NCBI GenBank assembly: GCA_013396525.1
Contig: VWYX01000343.1
Span: forward strand, 1-64,000
DNA: 64,000 bases
Origin: Chaetorhynchus papuensis
Taxonomy: Eukaryota > Chordata > Aves > Passeriformes > Rhipiduridae
Reading direction: 5' to 3'
Numbering within the stretch: position 1 is the stretch's first letter; each line of letters starts with the position of its first letter. A program made the translations under genes and the position numbers. The notes beneath the pieces are model-generated. The model was not told where the DNA came from. It made no database searches and saw nothing but the letters and a program-made list of their open reading frames with translations. Of the stretch, positions 10,861-22,578 are shown piece after piece.

Positions 10861-13800
10861 AAATGGCCCTGGCCTGTATCAGCAATAGTGTGTCCTGCAG
10901 GACCAGGGCAGCGATTGTCCCTCCGTGCTCGGCACTGGTGAGGCCACACCTCGAGTGCTGTGTCCAATTCTGGATCCTCTCAGTACAGGAAAAACACTGA
11001 GGTGCTGGAGCGTGTCCAGGTGAAGAGTCTGGAGCACAAGCCCAGTGAGGAGCAGCTGAGGGAGCTGGGGGTGTTTAGTCTGGAGAAAAGGAGACAGGGG
11101 GGCCTTATCACTCTCTACAACAGCCTGAAAGGAGGGTGTAGCCAGGTGGGGGTCGGTCTCTTCTCCCGGGTAACAAGTGACAGGACAAGAGGAAGTGGCC
11201 TCAAGTTGCACTACGGGAAATTTAGATTGGATATTGGGAGAAATTTCTTCTCTGAAAGGGAAGAATGGTCAAGCAATGGAACAGGATCCCCAGGAAAGTG
11301 GTGTAATCACTGTCCCTGGAAGTGTTCAGAAAAAGTGTAGAAGTGGTGTTTAGAGATGTGATTTAGTGCTGGACTTGGCAGTGCTGGGTTAATAGTGGGA
11401 CTTGATGATCTTGGCCATATTTTCCAACCTTAATGTTTCTATGAATCTAAAGAAACCTCAGAGCTGTTCTTTTCCACCCCCTTGCTGTCTATGTGCAGCT
11501 TCAGCTGTGGATGGGAAGCATTGTTTTCCACACCCCTGCTGTGGGGAGAGCTACTTGCATGAAAACCTGGGTATTGTGGTGTGCTTTCAGGCAGGTGGAA
11601 TATTAATTACACAGAGAATCCTTGTTTCTCTGAGCTGCTGAAAGATAAGGCTGATTTCCTTTCCTTTTCCCAAAAGAAAGAAGTTCTGGTATGACAGCCC
11701 TACCCTGGGACCGCAAACGGTAAGTGCAAGCTCTTAAGGCATTGTGTTTATTTGTGCCAGGAGGAACAGACTTGTGTTTCTGCCATTGATTCTATCTTTC
11801 AAGGATTTTCTGATGGAGAAATATCAGGATTTTGTGAACAAACAGTAGGGGTCCAGTTTGACTGTGACAGGATTGCCATTTGGCTCCACATGGCTGTTTC
11901 CTCTTCTGTACTGATCTTTCATCTTTGCTAACGTCAACACTCTCTTGCACACTCCTGGGTACTGATCCAGATTAAAACTTCTATGAGCTTAGTTTAATGA
12001 AACATTTTTTTAATGTTTGTTTTTTCAAACAAGCAAAGCTTTACAGTCAATACATGCTGTATTTGAGAAAACATCTATGGGGCTTCATAACTTGCTACAA
12101 AATACAAAAGGAACTTTAGAAACTTTGACTGTAGTACATGAATGTCAAAGATTTTGTGAATAGAAGTATTCTTTATTTAAACACTTGATACATAGGACCT
12201 ATATAAAGGTATCACAGCTGCAAGAATGAAATAAGAGCATACTTAGTAAAGTGCATGAAACTGTATATAGTTGCCTAATACAAGTGTGTAACTACTGTTT
12301 AATATGTTGTTTGTTTCTTTTTAAAGTTGTATAAACCAACAAAGTTGGACTTTTTAATGAAAAATGACCTGACAGAAAGGAGGAAAGAAGATAACATGCG
12401 CTGCAGAGTCTTGAATGGTCTTATTCATAAAGCTGTGTTAGAGATGGCAACTACCTGTGAAGTCAGTCAAGAATTTTATGATCTCAAGCTGGAAATCTGC
12501 AAGGCAAGTGCCAAAGCTACAGCTTGTGCTGGGCCACTCTCATTACGTTGTGAAGTTGGCATGGACGTGCCAAAGGAGCTCCCCTGGGTGTTGTGATGTG
12601 TGCAAGAGGAGTTTTACTGCACTGCTTCTGACGTGGCAGAGTGCAGCAAGATCAGGCTCTGGAGCAGAGTGCAGCTGTGTGAGAGTTGTCAGCTCCTTGT
12701 TTCACTCAGCAGCAACATTACAGGCAGAAGACTTAAGTGATGCATGAGATTAGTTAAAAAAAAAGGGCAAGCCTAAGAAAATGTCATTGTCAAGCAAGAT
12801 CCGAGAAAGAATTGAGATTTGTATGTAATTGTAGCTAGTGGTGTCATAATTTGTGGATTTGAAAGGGATGTTAGAGCTCTGATACAGGAACGAAGTCAGT
12901 CTCCACATTCTTGTTTGTCGTCTGTAGTTTTTATCTTCTACATTTGCTGTTCTGTAAAGATTAAATTATACCAGTGTTTGGCTTAAAAGCTTGGTGGACT
13001 CAGCTTTGATATTAGAAGAATGAAAAAAAAATGATGCCTCATAGCTGCATCTATGACAAAAGGTTTGTCATTCATGACTGCAATAGGTGATTTTGCCAGC
13101 TGAATTCATTCTGTTGTCAGACAAGTGTTCAAAATTACATGGGCACGATGAGTTTTGGCTCTATATGTGCAATATCCTTCACAGAGTATTTCTGTCTCTC
13201 TAGAGCTTTGAGGATTGCTTGTCTCAGATGACATGTCTGCATGTAAAATTGCTGGCTGGTGTGGGCAAGACACAGCGCTTTCAGGAGGCATTGCTGTAAA
13301 TTAAACAACTTAGAACATGAGAGAGGGAAAGAAACAGCCTTCTTCCCAACACAATACAGATCTTATAGCTGCACAGTGTTTGTGCTGCACTGGGACATGG
13401 CTGGGTGTAAGTCAGTCCTGATTTACTCATGAACTGATTCTGGTCTGATACAATTTCTTCTGTTATCTAAAGAAATTTTCTGATAAGCTTTCTGCAATCC
13501 ATCAGAGACTTCATTGTATATGAAGTGTGTGTATATACATATAATTTTAAAGACCGATTTGCCTTTTTTATAGGTGTCCCTGTCATCCAACTTTTCAGCA
13601 TGCCGTGTGTACTGGAACCCTGCTTCCACTGCGGAGAAGGAAAGTTATGTTGAAAGTGTGCTGCGGAAGAGCGCTCCGCGTATACGGTACTGCTGTGGGA
13701 TAGACAGGCCACTTCCCGAATCCAGAGCCATTTCTTAAGTACCACTTCTTAAGTATTTCTGACGGTCTAGACTTGACCTACTGGGATGCTTTAGGTTTTT

Positions 13801-16800
13801 ACATACTTGGAGTAGAGCATCTCCTGTGATGAGCCTCACAGGGAAGGGCAGCTGTGTCACACCAGCTGTGTGATCTTTTTCAGGAGCACAGCTGGCTTGT
13901 TTGGCTTCTGTGCTTTCCCGGGGCTGGAGTGGGCTGAGCAGGAAGCAAGAGGAGTGTGGGTGAGGTTTCACTCCTGTGTCCTGGTGGTGGTGGCTGGACA
14001 GGCTGTGTGGGACAGTAGCCCAGAACGGGATGCTGCACCAAGGACTTGCGATTACAAGGATCTCCTTGCAGATTCACTGGGCAATTCTGATTGCTAGGGA
14101 TGATTTGGGCCTCCAGAAGGGATGACTGTTATTACAGAAATTCTTCACAATACTTATTCTAGAACACCCCACAAAATTCAGAATGCTACCATGTATTGTG
14201 ATGCTTCTGCCCATTTTTCCAACCCAGACTCCAGTGAGTTTTCAGGGTATCATTGAGATTTTTGTCTCTTCCCCTCTTTACTTGGCTTTCCCTGTGTTAT
14301 CCAGCCAGTCTGTTGGAAGTTCAGGACTTCACCCATGTGGAAGGTGGTGTAGAAGCATACTTGTAAAGCCATTTCCTTTCTCCCTGTTTCCCTAAGCTGT
14401 GTAATTTCTGCTCCAGCATAATGCTCTCTTCTACTCCACAGCTTCCACTCTTTAAGAAGGAAGGTTTCTGGCTGGGAAGAAGACAAGGGGAGCCCTGTCA
14501 GTCCTTCCTGCAGCTAGCATGTAGGATAAGTTGTCCTGCCCTGCTCTGAGGGCTCTGTCCCCCACTGCTCTTATCCCTGCAGTGGGGATAAGGATACCAA
14601 ATGAAGTGGGGAAAGACCTGTGGCAGCCTATGCATATAGATACAGACAAACCTAATATCATCAATTCTCAGCTGGACCTGCAGCCTGTAGTTTTTGTATG
14701 CTATGCATTCGAAGTTGGGTTTCTGCAGTGATGCATTGCTTAGCACTAACCTGAATAGTCCCATCAGCCTGCAAGTTTTGCAAGCCGTATCTTTAAATGT
14801 ACAGGACTGCTGTATTTAATTTAACACCTTTTACTTGTCCTGGAGATGCTGTACTGATACTCATCCCAGTGAATGCTGTGTTTTTGCCAGGTATCTTCTG
14901 AAGAGTCAGCAGATTGTAGGAAACATACCCCCAGTAGTATTTATAAAAGACAAAGAAGCTGCAGCTGTAAAAGAGGTAATTTTAATCTTTGACTCAATGT
15001 ACAAATATAGTGACTTAGGAGAGAGCTGATTGTTTAGTTGCTCTACCAATTTACATCAAAAATTAGTCTTTCTCTATAGTTGCAAAGCATTTTAACAAAC
15101 TTGAGTAAGATTGATGCCTATATAATATGTAGAAGAATTGTAGGCTGTATCATTAGGCCAGTGAAGAAATTTGAAAAAATTGACTATTTTAAGGAATAAT
15201 ATATGGTTGCCTGGTTTATATGATTATAGAAATGAGGTTGGAGGAGCTGTTTTTCACATTTTAAATGTTATGTGTTTTTAAGATTCAATTGAATAACTAG
15301 TGATGTTTTTGGTTTGGTTTTTTTTTCCCTGTATCTTTTTCCATCTGTGAATTGTTAAAATGTTTCTAGGGAAGTGCAAATCTTTGCATAGGGGATGTTG
15401 GCTTATTCATACTACATTTCTTTTCTTCAATTTTAAAATTGTCTTTACTATTTCATGTTTCCTGTCAAGGTGTTGATAGTTTTAACTAGTTGACGTATTA
15501 CTAGAATAATGATGTTTCCTAGGAATTTGCTGTCATTGTGACTGTGAAGCAAGATGTCTAAAACAGTGAGATTTCCAGAAGAGAAAGATGACACCAATGA
15601 GTAGAATTTAATGAGAAATGTCTCCTCAGGCTGTTGATGTGAACAGAAGTTGAAAAGAACATGTTCATGTTTCTGTGCCCTGAAGTGCCTTATTATTTAT
15701 AATAGTGTCACTCTTACAGCCAATTACTGTTAGAGACCTATGGGCTCTTGCAGTGTGCATGAACAGACCTGGAAGGGATAAAAAGAATTTCAGATTCTCT
15801 AGAAGTGCAATGAACTGCCTGAACTTTCTGTGGTTGGAAAAATTCTGAGTTTCACAGAAGACAAGTAAAAACCCTCTTTGTATCACTTCTGTCAGGGAAT
15901 GACAGTGGGAAGCAGAAAGATGGATCATTTTCTCCCACTTCGTGGTTCATCAGATTTATGTCAATCACAGATACAAATAACATGCTGAACATGGTTTTTA
16001 AGTGTTGTAAGTAAGGGAAAAAACATCCAATTAAGCTCCTGGAATAATACAATGAATTAGAAAGGAATCAATGTAAAGAAAAGCTGAAATAAAATTTCAA
16101 ACGGGAGAAAGTTTTCACAATTATGTATAGTCTGTGAGCACTGCATATAATAGATTTGTAGCATTTACTGGTTAGATGCCATGTTAAAAGGAATTTTGGA
16201 ATTCCATAGTTACATATAAGAGAAATGCAAACTTGCAGAAAGGGAGAAGAGCTGAAAAAAATCTCAGTGTAAGGATGTTATGAAAAAGGGAAGAACGAAT
16301 AAACCAAAAATTATTTATGTCAGACAGTCCCTAGCCAAGGGTTCATAATGCACATAAGGCAAAAAACTTTGTAGGAATCTCTGGATCCATTACACTGTTT
16401 GATAAAAACACCCTGGGCAAGAAGTATAAGCAGTTCCATATAAATGAAGGGAAAGGCTGTTTTGAAGTGGTTTTTCTAAATATTCCAAACATAGAAAAGA
16501 ACATATTTGCTGTTAGATACTTGTCTGTTTGTGAACAAAGTAGATTTAAACAGGATCCTTAATATGTGTTGCCTTCATGTGTTTACAGGTGGAGGACTTA
16601 CTGGCAATTGCTGATTTTGGACCTCCAGAAGAAGAAGAAACATCTCAAAATGATTCAAGGTGGGTCTTTTTGATTCAGAATTGTACAAGTGTCCATTTTC
16701 ATCTCTGTTGGCCAAATAAATTTGGTATTATTTGACATAAGAGAAAGTATATTTTAATTAGATGTGTACATTGTTACTTGCAGACCCAATACCTGTTATG

Positions 16801-18097
16801 GTATTAATATCTTAATTTTTATGAGGGAAATATGTGTAGAATTTCTCAGATTTCAAGACTTGATGTGTTTATGATAATCAAAATTTTAAAAATGCTCTGC
16901 AGCAGTAATATTTGTTTCTTTCTGGTGATTGTCTCATGAGGATGAAAACCACATTTACCAGTACTGCTCTACTTGTCCACCTCTTTCTGATCCAAGTTTG
17001 GTTTGTTATACATGGATTGCCAGTTTACTGATAAATCCCCTTAAGTTAATTTAACATTCTTCTGTGAGGGATTTTTGGCTGCTGAGAGAGGGGGCTGAAC
17101 AACCTGTTGGAATGGTGGTTCTGCGGACTGGATGTTCTTGAAGCCAACAGCCTTTGCACTTGTGTGCAAATGCTTTCTGTGCCTCAGCATCTCACAGGAT
17201 GGTTCATCAGGTGCAAATCAGAAATAGTTTCCTGTGGGAAGTCAGTGCTGTGACAGATTTCCCAAAGGGCACCAAACATTTTCCTCTGTTTCGTGGAGAA
17301 ATAGTCAAGTCCAGCATAAGGTGTCACATCACTCTGATGTGTTTTGGGCACAGACTGCTACTTCTCACTTCTTGGAAGAGCTGGGAGAAGTCTTGAGTTC
17401 CTTGGGGCTCCCACGTCCAGTGCTCACCTGTGTACATTTTTCCCAGAGTCAAGCAGTTTCATCTGGCACGTTGTTGCTTTATTGGCCTTCTCCCATTAAA
17501 TCTGTTGGCACAGACTGTCCTTGGACACATCATATGGTGCTGTGTCTTGCTTCATAATAACATAGGGAACACAGGGCGTTAATAAAGTCGAACTGAAAAG
17601 TCCAGTTTATTTCTGTGTTACTCAAGTTGTCAAAAATAGCATTATTCCTTGAAATATATGCAGGGGAAAAAACCCAAACCAATACTTGTTTTCTTTCCCA
17701 CAGTAAACTCTCCCCTTCAACAACTCAATCTTCAGATTCACCCATGAAGCCTAATCTGTTTGGTATTGATCATGAACTGCTGAATAAACAGATAATGGAC
17801 TATAAAAAAAAGAAAGTATCAAGACATATGGAAAGCATTGCCTGGACAGAGAAGCAGGAGCAGCAGCTTTCTAAGATTCAAAAGAAAATGAAAAAGAAGA
17901 AAACAAGGAATCTTCCTGACGATGACGACGTTATGCCACAGAAACACTTACTGGACAGATACGAAGCTGATTACTGGGATGATAACACTGAATCAGCCTC
18001 AGACTGTGAGCTGCAGGATGAGTTACAGGAAGAGGTGAATGAGTTGGAGGTGGATGATGTCAAAACTTCAAGTCAGTCTACTGGTAAACTGAAATAA
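10577..18097 (+). CDS. RBFA: Ribosome-binding factor A, mitochondrial (RBFA)
   Basis: Seven coding exons, 10577-10686, 11677-11719, 12327-12503, 13574-13686, 14891-14975, 16589-16659 and 17704-18097, join in frame to 993 nt (330 aa). RBFA binds the mitochondrial small-subunit rRNA and helps its 3'-end maturation. Residues 1-36 are Arg-rich with no acidic residue and fit a mitochondrial targeting peptide. The KH-like RbfA fold spans about 52-185, including YKPTKLDFLM, EVSQEFYDL, SACRVYWNP and NIPPVVFI. The vertebrate C-terminal extension has GIDHELLNKQIMDY (220-233), a Lys-rich stretch near 257-268 and an acidic tail. Exon 1 is too short to stand out as an ORF; it was found by homology to known RBFA. 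Intron 3 has a GC donor (AAG|GCAAGT); the other introns are GT-AG. ADNP2 follows on the same strand, as in human 18q23. Confidence 0.95.
10866..11448 (+). repeat. CR1 LINE 3' end in RBFA intron 1
   Basis: Starts with CCTGGCCTGTATCAGCAATA and runs through GGAGCTGGGGGTGTTTAGTC and TTAGATTGGATATTGGG to TTTCTATGAATCT. It belongs to the same CR1 subfamily as the copy at 40630-41203, which is closely similar over its length. Confidence 0.9.
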
Positions 18098-18403
18098 AGT
18101 GAAAAAACCACTCCCTTCAAAATGGAGGCTGCCAGTAACAAAAAAAAAGACTGCCATAGCTACTGAAAGATTCATTTTATACAACATGTTTACCACTTCC
18201 TCATTTAAATGAATAGATTTGCCAGATGTGAGGAGGTTTGCTAGTACAAAGTATGTAAGAAAAGCTGCCAATAGTGACATTGTTAAGCAGCTTTCACGCT
18301 GCTGCAGTTGAGGGACTTCCAAACGGAGAGCAGCTTTGTAATGAAAAAAGATACCTATTGCAGCACTGAGTTAAAACTTCCTGCAGTTGTGCTGACTATT
18401 TCC

Positions 18404-18409
18404 AATAAA
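18404..18409 (+). terminator. RBFA: Poly(A) signal of RBFA
   Basis: AATAAA lies 307 bp after the RBFA stop codon, followed by T-rich sequence. Confidence 0.7.
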
Positions 18410-19070
18410 ATTATGGTTTCTATATTGCAATATTTCTTTTAATTATTTTGATTATTTTTTTTTATTTCAGTGACCTGTATAAAAATTATCACAAAGTGAT
18501 GGTGTCTGTTATTCTGATATCAGGAAGGAAGAGGGAAGCAAAATAATGAGAGTAGTGTTCAGCTTCATCAAACAAAGACCAGGACAGGGTCTTCTCTAGA
18601 GGACCAGTCTAATGGAGGAACACTTTCTACAAGAAGATGAAACTTACTGAAATTATGGCCAATAAAGTTACAACCCTGAAAGAAAATAAATTTATAGTTG
18701 TGCAAGGGGAACTGCAGTTAGAAAAAAATGGAGAACTGCTCATCCATTGGGTAAAATCAGGCAAAGCATTGACTGCGACTTAAAAAATGTATTAACAACT
18801 TGAAAAGCAGAGAAAGAGCAGCAGGGAAGAATGTCCCAGAAACTGAGATTTGAAAATTAATAGGGAATCATATAAAAAGTGAGAATAAAGCTTTCTGACC
18901 CAAGGCACATAAAATATAATAGTGTGAGTGTATAAAGTCAGAAGGCTGCAAGCTTCAAAGAAATTATAATGAACAAGGTAGTAAAAGGGAATTCTACCAG
19001 AAATCCAGAAAATTTAATTCCAGTAGTTAATGGGGAGGTGAACACAGGGGAGATTGCCATACTATATAGC

Positions 19071-19340
19071 AGAACCACAGAATGGTTGGAAGAGATCTTG
19101 AAGATCATCTAGACCCAAGCTCCCTGCCATTGGCAGAGACACCTTTAACTGGACCAGGTTGCTCAGAGCGCCATACAACCTGACCTTGAACACTTCCAGG
19201 GATGGGGCATCATGGACAAGCTTCTCTGGACAAGCTGTGCCAGTGCCTCACCACCCTAATGGAACAATTTCTTCCTCATATCTCATCTAAACCTACTCTC
19301 TCTTCATTTAAAACTTAGGACTTGTCCTATCACTACACTT
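19071..19340 (-). repeat. CR1 LINE 3' end, reverse orientation
   Basis: Reads as the reverse complement of a CR1 3' end: ACCACAGAATGGTTGGAAG at the left edge, then ACCAGGTTGCTCAGAGCG and CTTGTCCTATCACTAC at the right. It nearly abuts the + strand CR1 RT fragment that begins about 15 bp further on. Confidence 0.9.
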
Positions 19341-19354
19341 AAAGAACACTGCAA

Positions 19355-20640
19355 TCGTCAGTCATAGTCAATGCAGATTCATAAAAAAAAGTTCAGTTTA
19401 AATAATTTAGTATCCTATAATAAAGTCACCTGCCCAGCAGATGAAGGGAATGTGGTGGATGTAGTTTTTCTGGGGTTTTGTAAGGCTTTTGGTACTGTAC
19501 CTCACAGCATCCTTTGGGACAAATTTTCCTATTGTGGGATGAATGGGTTCATGGTGTGCTGGGTGAAGAACTGGCTGAAGGGCAGAGCTCAAGGGTTGGG
19601 GTGAACAGGGCCACATCTGGCTGGTGACTGGTCACCAGTGGTGTTCTCAGGGCTCCATTCGAGGGCCAGTTCTGTTCAATATATTTCTCAGTGGTCTGGA
19701 TGCAGGCTTGAATGCACCATTAGCAAGATTGCTGATGATTCCAAACTGGGAGGTGCTGCTGACTCTCCTGAGGGACAAGATGGCTTGCAGAGGGATCTGG
19801 GTAGCTTGGAGCATTTGGGCAAACATCAATGGCATGAAATTGAACAAGAATAAATGCCAGATTCTGCAGCNNNNNNNNNNNNNNNNNNNNNNNNNNNNNN
19901 NNNNNNNNNNNNNNNNNNNNNNNNNNNNNNNNNNNNNNNNNNNNNNNNNNNNNNNNNNNNNNNNNNNNNNNNNNNNNNNNNNNNNNNNNNNNNNNNNNNN
20001 NNNNNNNNNNNNNNNNNNNNNNNNNNNNNNNNNNNNNNNNNNNNNNNNNNNNNNNNNNNNNNNNNNNNNNNNNNNNNNNNNNNNNNNNNNNNNNNNNNNN
20101 NNNNNNNNNNNNNNNNNNNNNNNNNNNNNNNNNNNNNNNNNNNNNNNNNNNNNNNNNNNNNNNNNNNNNNNNNNNNNNNNNNNNNNNNNNNNNNNNNNNN
20201 NNNNNNNNNNNNNNNNNNNNNNNNNNNNNNNNNNNNNNNNNNNNNNNNNNNNNNNNNNNNNNNNNNNNNNNNNNNNNNNNNNNNNNNNNNNNNNNNNNNN
20301 NNNNNNNNNNNNNNNNNNNNNNNNNNNNNNNNNNNNNNNNNNNNNNNNNNNNNNNNNNNNNNNNNNNNNNNNNNNNNNNNNNNNNNNNNNNNNNNNNNNN
20401 NNNNNNNNNNNNNNNNNNNNNNNNNNNNNNNNNNNNNNNNNNNNNCTGGAGAGAGGTGGTCAATCCCTCAAGCCTGTCAGTGTTTAAGAGACATCTGGAC
20501 AATGCCCTTAATACCATGCTTTTGATTTTGGTCAGCCCTGAAGTAATCAGGCAGTTGGATTCAATGATCATCCCTTCCAACTCAGCTCTTTTCAATTCGA
20601 TGTGATCCAATTTGATTTGATTTGATTTGGCTCTTGTTGC
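19355..20640 (+). repeat. CR1 LINE fragment with reverse-transcriptase remnants, interrupted by an assembly gap
   Basis: Left of the gap, conceptual translation gives pieces of the CR1 reverse transcriptase in shifting frames: an FCKAFGTVPHSILWDKF-like block at 19465-19530, VKNWLKGRAQ near 19565-19595, SIRGPVLFNIF near 19650-19690 and a degenerate FADD-type region near 19725. The frameshifts and a stop at 19602 mean it is dead. Right of the gap, 20446-20640 is a CR1 3' end with a degenerate ATTTG-type tail. Ns fill 19871-20445, so one or two elements may be involved. Confidence 0.85.
19871..20445. other. Assembly gap (575 N)
   Basis: A run of N inside the CR1 element. ORFs drawn across it are meaningless. 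Confidence 1.
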
Positions 20641-21485
20641 TTCCTGCTCCTTTCCTTACCCCTAGATGCTCAGGATATCTTTTGACGAGATTTCTTCCCA
20701 GCCCTTCACTAGAGGAAGGGATGGAATGGGCAATTGTGTCCCAGCCTGGGCATTGGCTCTGTCACTTTGTAGGAAGGAGACATGTACCTTCTGATGGGGG
20801 TGAAAGCTGTGGATAACCTCAGGAGCATTTGATCACCTGAACACATTTGCAAAAAGCACACAGAAACTGTGGTTTTTGAAAGTCTGTGTTTATCCAGTTT
20901 AGCTGGGCTTCCACAGGATGGCAAACTCCCTCATCTCTGACATTCAGATCAAAGATCTGGGCTTTAAGATCAGTCCCTCAGTCTGGACCAAGAGGTGCTT
21001 CAGAACTAAATGGTTACAAACCGTTTGATGCGAGCAATACGTGCTCATTTCCCTGTGGATTTTTTTCCCCCTTGTACTGAGCTGTAGAAATACCGGAGCT
21101 GTTTCCCTTGGAAACCCGTTAAAACACAAGACCCAGAGAACAACAGTGCTCCATCAGAGCTGACGTTCATCTGGCCCAAAACTCTGTCTCCAAAGTGGCC
21201 AACCATCAATGTCTACAGGAGAGCACATGAGCAGTGCAGATCTTCTGCCAGGCTCCTGGCTGTGCTTACAGGCTGCCCTCCCCTCTCCACCTCCCACTCC
21301 TGCCCAGGGTTCCAGGAGCATGTTCCAGCTCAGCCTGAGTGATGCTGTAGGTGTCTCTGCCCTGTCTCCTGGATGGGCCTGGGACTTACACTGCAGAGAG
21401 CTGCTCTCCTGGATGGAACACTCAGACCTGGGTCATAGCTTGTCATGCAAAACTCTGGGTATAACATAGCAGAACTATTCTGTCC

Positions 21486-21530
21486 TATTCTATTCTATTC
21501 TATTCTATTCTATTCTATTCTATTCTATTC
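21486..21530 (+). repeat. (TATTC)9 microsatellite
   Basis: Nine perfect copies of a five-base unit. A likely length-polymorphic locus. Confidence 0.97.
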
Positions 21531-22331
21531 TTATTTGCCTGAAATGCCAAGTCTTTTTCATCTTCAAAAACATGTTCAAGGACACAAATCTGAAAGATTA
21601 CAAAGGGAAACAGTATTTTATTTTTATATCTGAATTTTATATCTGAATATTTTGTCACTTTTTGTTATTTTTCTGCATCTGTTTCATAGCTGAGGCTCGC
21701 AAGCATTAACATAATGCACATATGTAGCCAGGAGCAGGCTGGTGCATTCTTCTCTTTAGATTGAAAAAACATTCCTTACAGTTTGGCAAAGAAAAGCTAC
21801 AGAGGCACAGAGAGCAGCAGCAGGAATACAGGCCAAGCATTCCCTGTTTCCTGAAGAGTGAGGATGAGAAGAATGATTGGTACTGACCACACACAAAAGA
21901 AGAGAGCAAAGAGATGTGTGGTACCATGGGATATTATCCAAAGTAGGACACGTATCGATGTCAAACACACTTTTTGCCTTCCAAAATGTGCTCCACTGTG
22001 CTTCGTGGCTGAGGATGAATGAAATGTGCTCTTGTGCCTGACCCCCACTTGCATCATCCTCTGGAAGAGTGGAAAAATGGCAGCAAGCCTCCGGATGGAC
22101 AGCAAGGCTGGAGCCCTTCCAAGCAAGGAAGGAAGGTTTCCAAGGCTGTTAACCAGAAGCAAGAACCCCTGGGGATATGGAGCGAAGTGAAGAGCAGAGC
22201 TCACTCTTGCTCCAAGCTTGCAGAGGGCAGGAGAGTCAGAGAGAGCCCATGGCACCAGTGGTGCCTGGGAAGTGCAAGCGCAGCAGGCAGGAATGGAGCT
22301 GTAAGGGCCCAGAGGAGCCCTGCAAGGGGCT

Positions 22332-22578
22332 GTGGTCAGTGCTGCAGAGGAAGGCACAAAAACCTGCTGGAGACACTTGCTAGCCCACCATGGGGGGGAA
22401 AAAGCCCTCCTTCCCTCAGCTGCAGGGCACAAGAGGCCTTCTCCGAGGTGCATGAGCAACCTGGAAGAAAGGGACTGGAGAGCCCTGACCAGTGGTCATG
22501 CTTGGTGCTGCAGGGGAAGGCAAAAAACCCCATGGACCAGTGCCAATCTGCACTGGGGGAAAACTCCTTCTGATCTCA
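22332..22578 (+). repeat. Imperfect direct duplication, family not recognised
   Basis: Two related stretches, 22332-22419 and 22491-22578, start about 160 bp apart. Both run GTGGTCA, GTGCTGCAG(A/G)GGAAGGCA, then an A-rich and CC-rich part, a CATGG or CTGG block, a G-run followed by A-run, and a CTCCTT end. The second copy ends in CTGGGGGAAAACTCCTTCT. This looks like an old dispersed repeat or a fragment with internal duplication. I cannot name the family. Confidence 0.5.

Noticed and set aside
10143..10885. Long ORFs on both strands around the RBFA start
   Set aside because: They overlap the RBFA promoter and first exon in other frames and are GC-driven.
19624..20610. 287 and 296 aa ORFs across the gap
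   Set aside because: Most of their length is N; the readable parts are CR1 LINE remnants.
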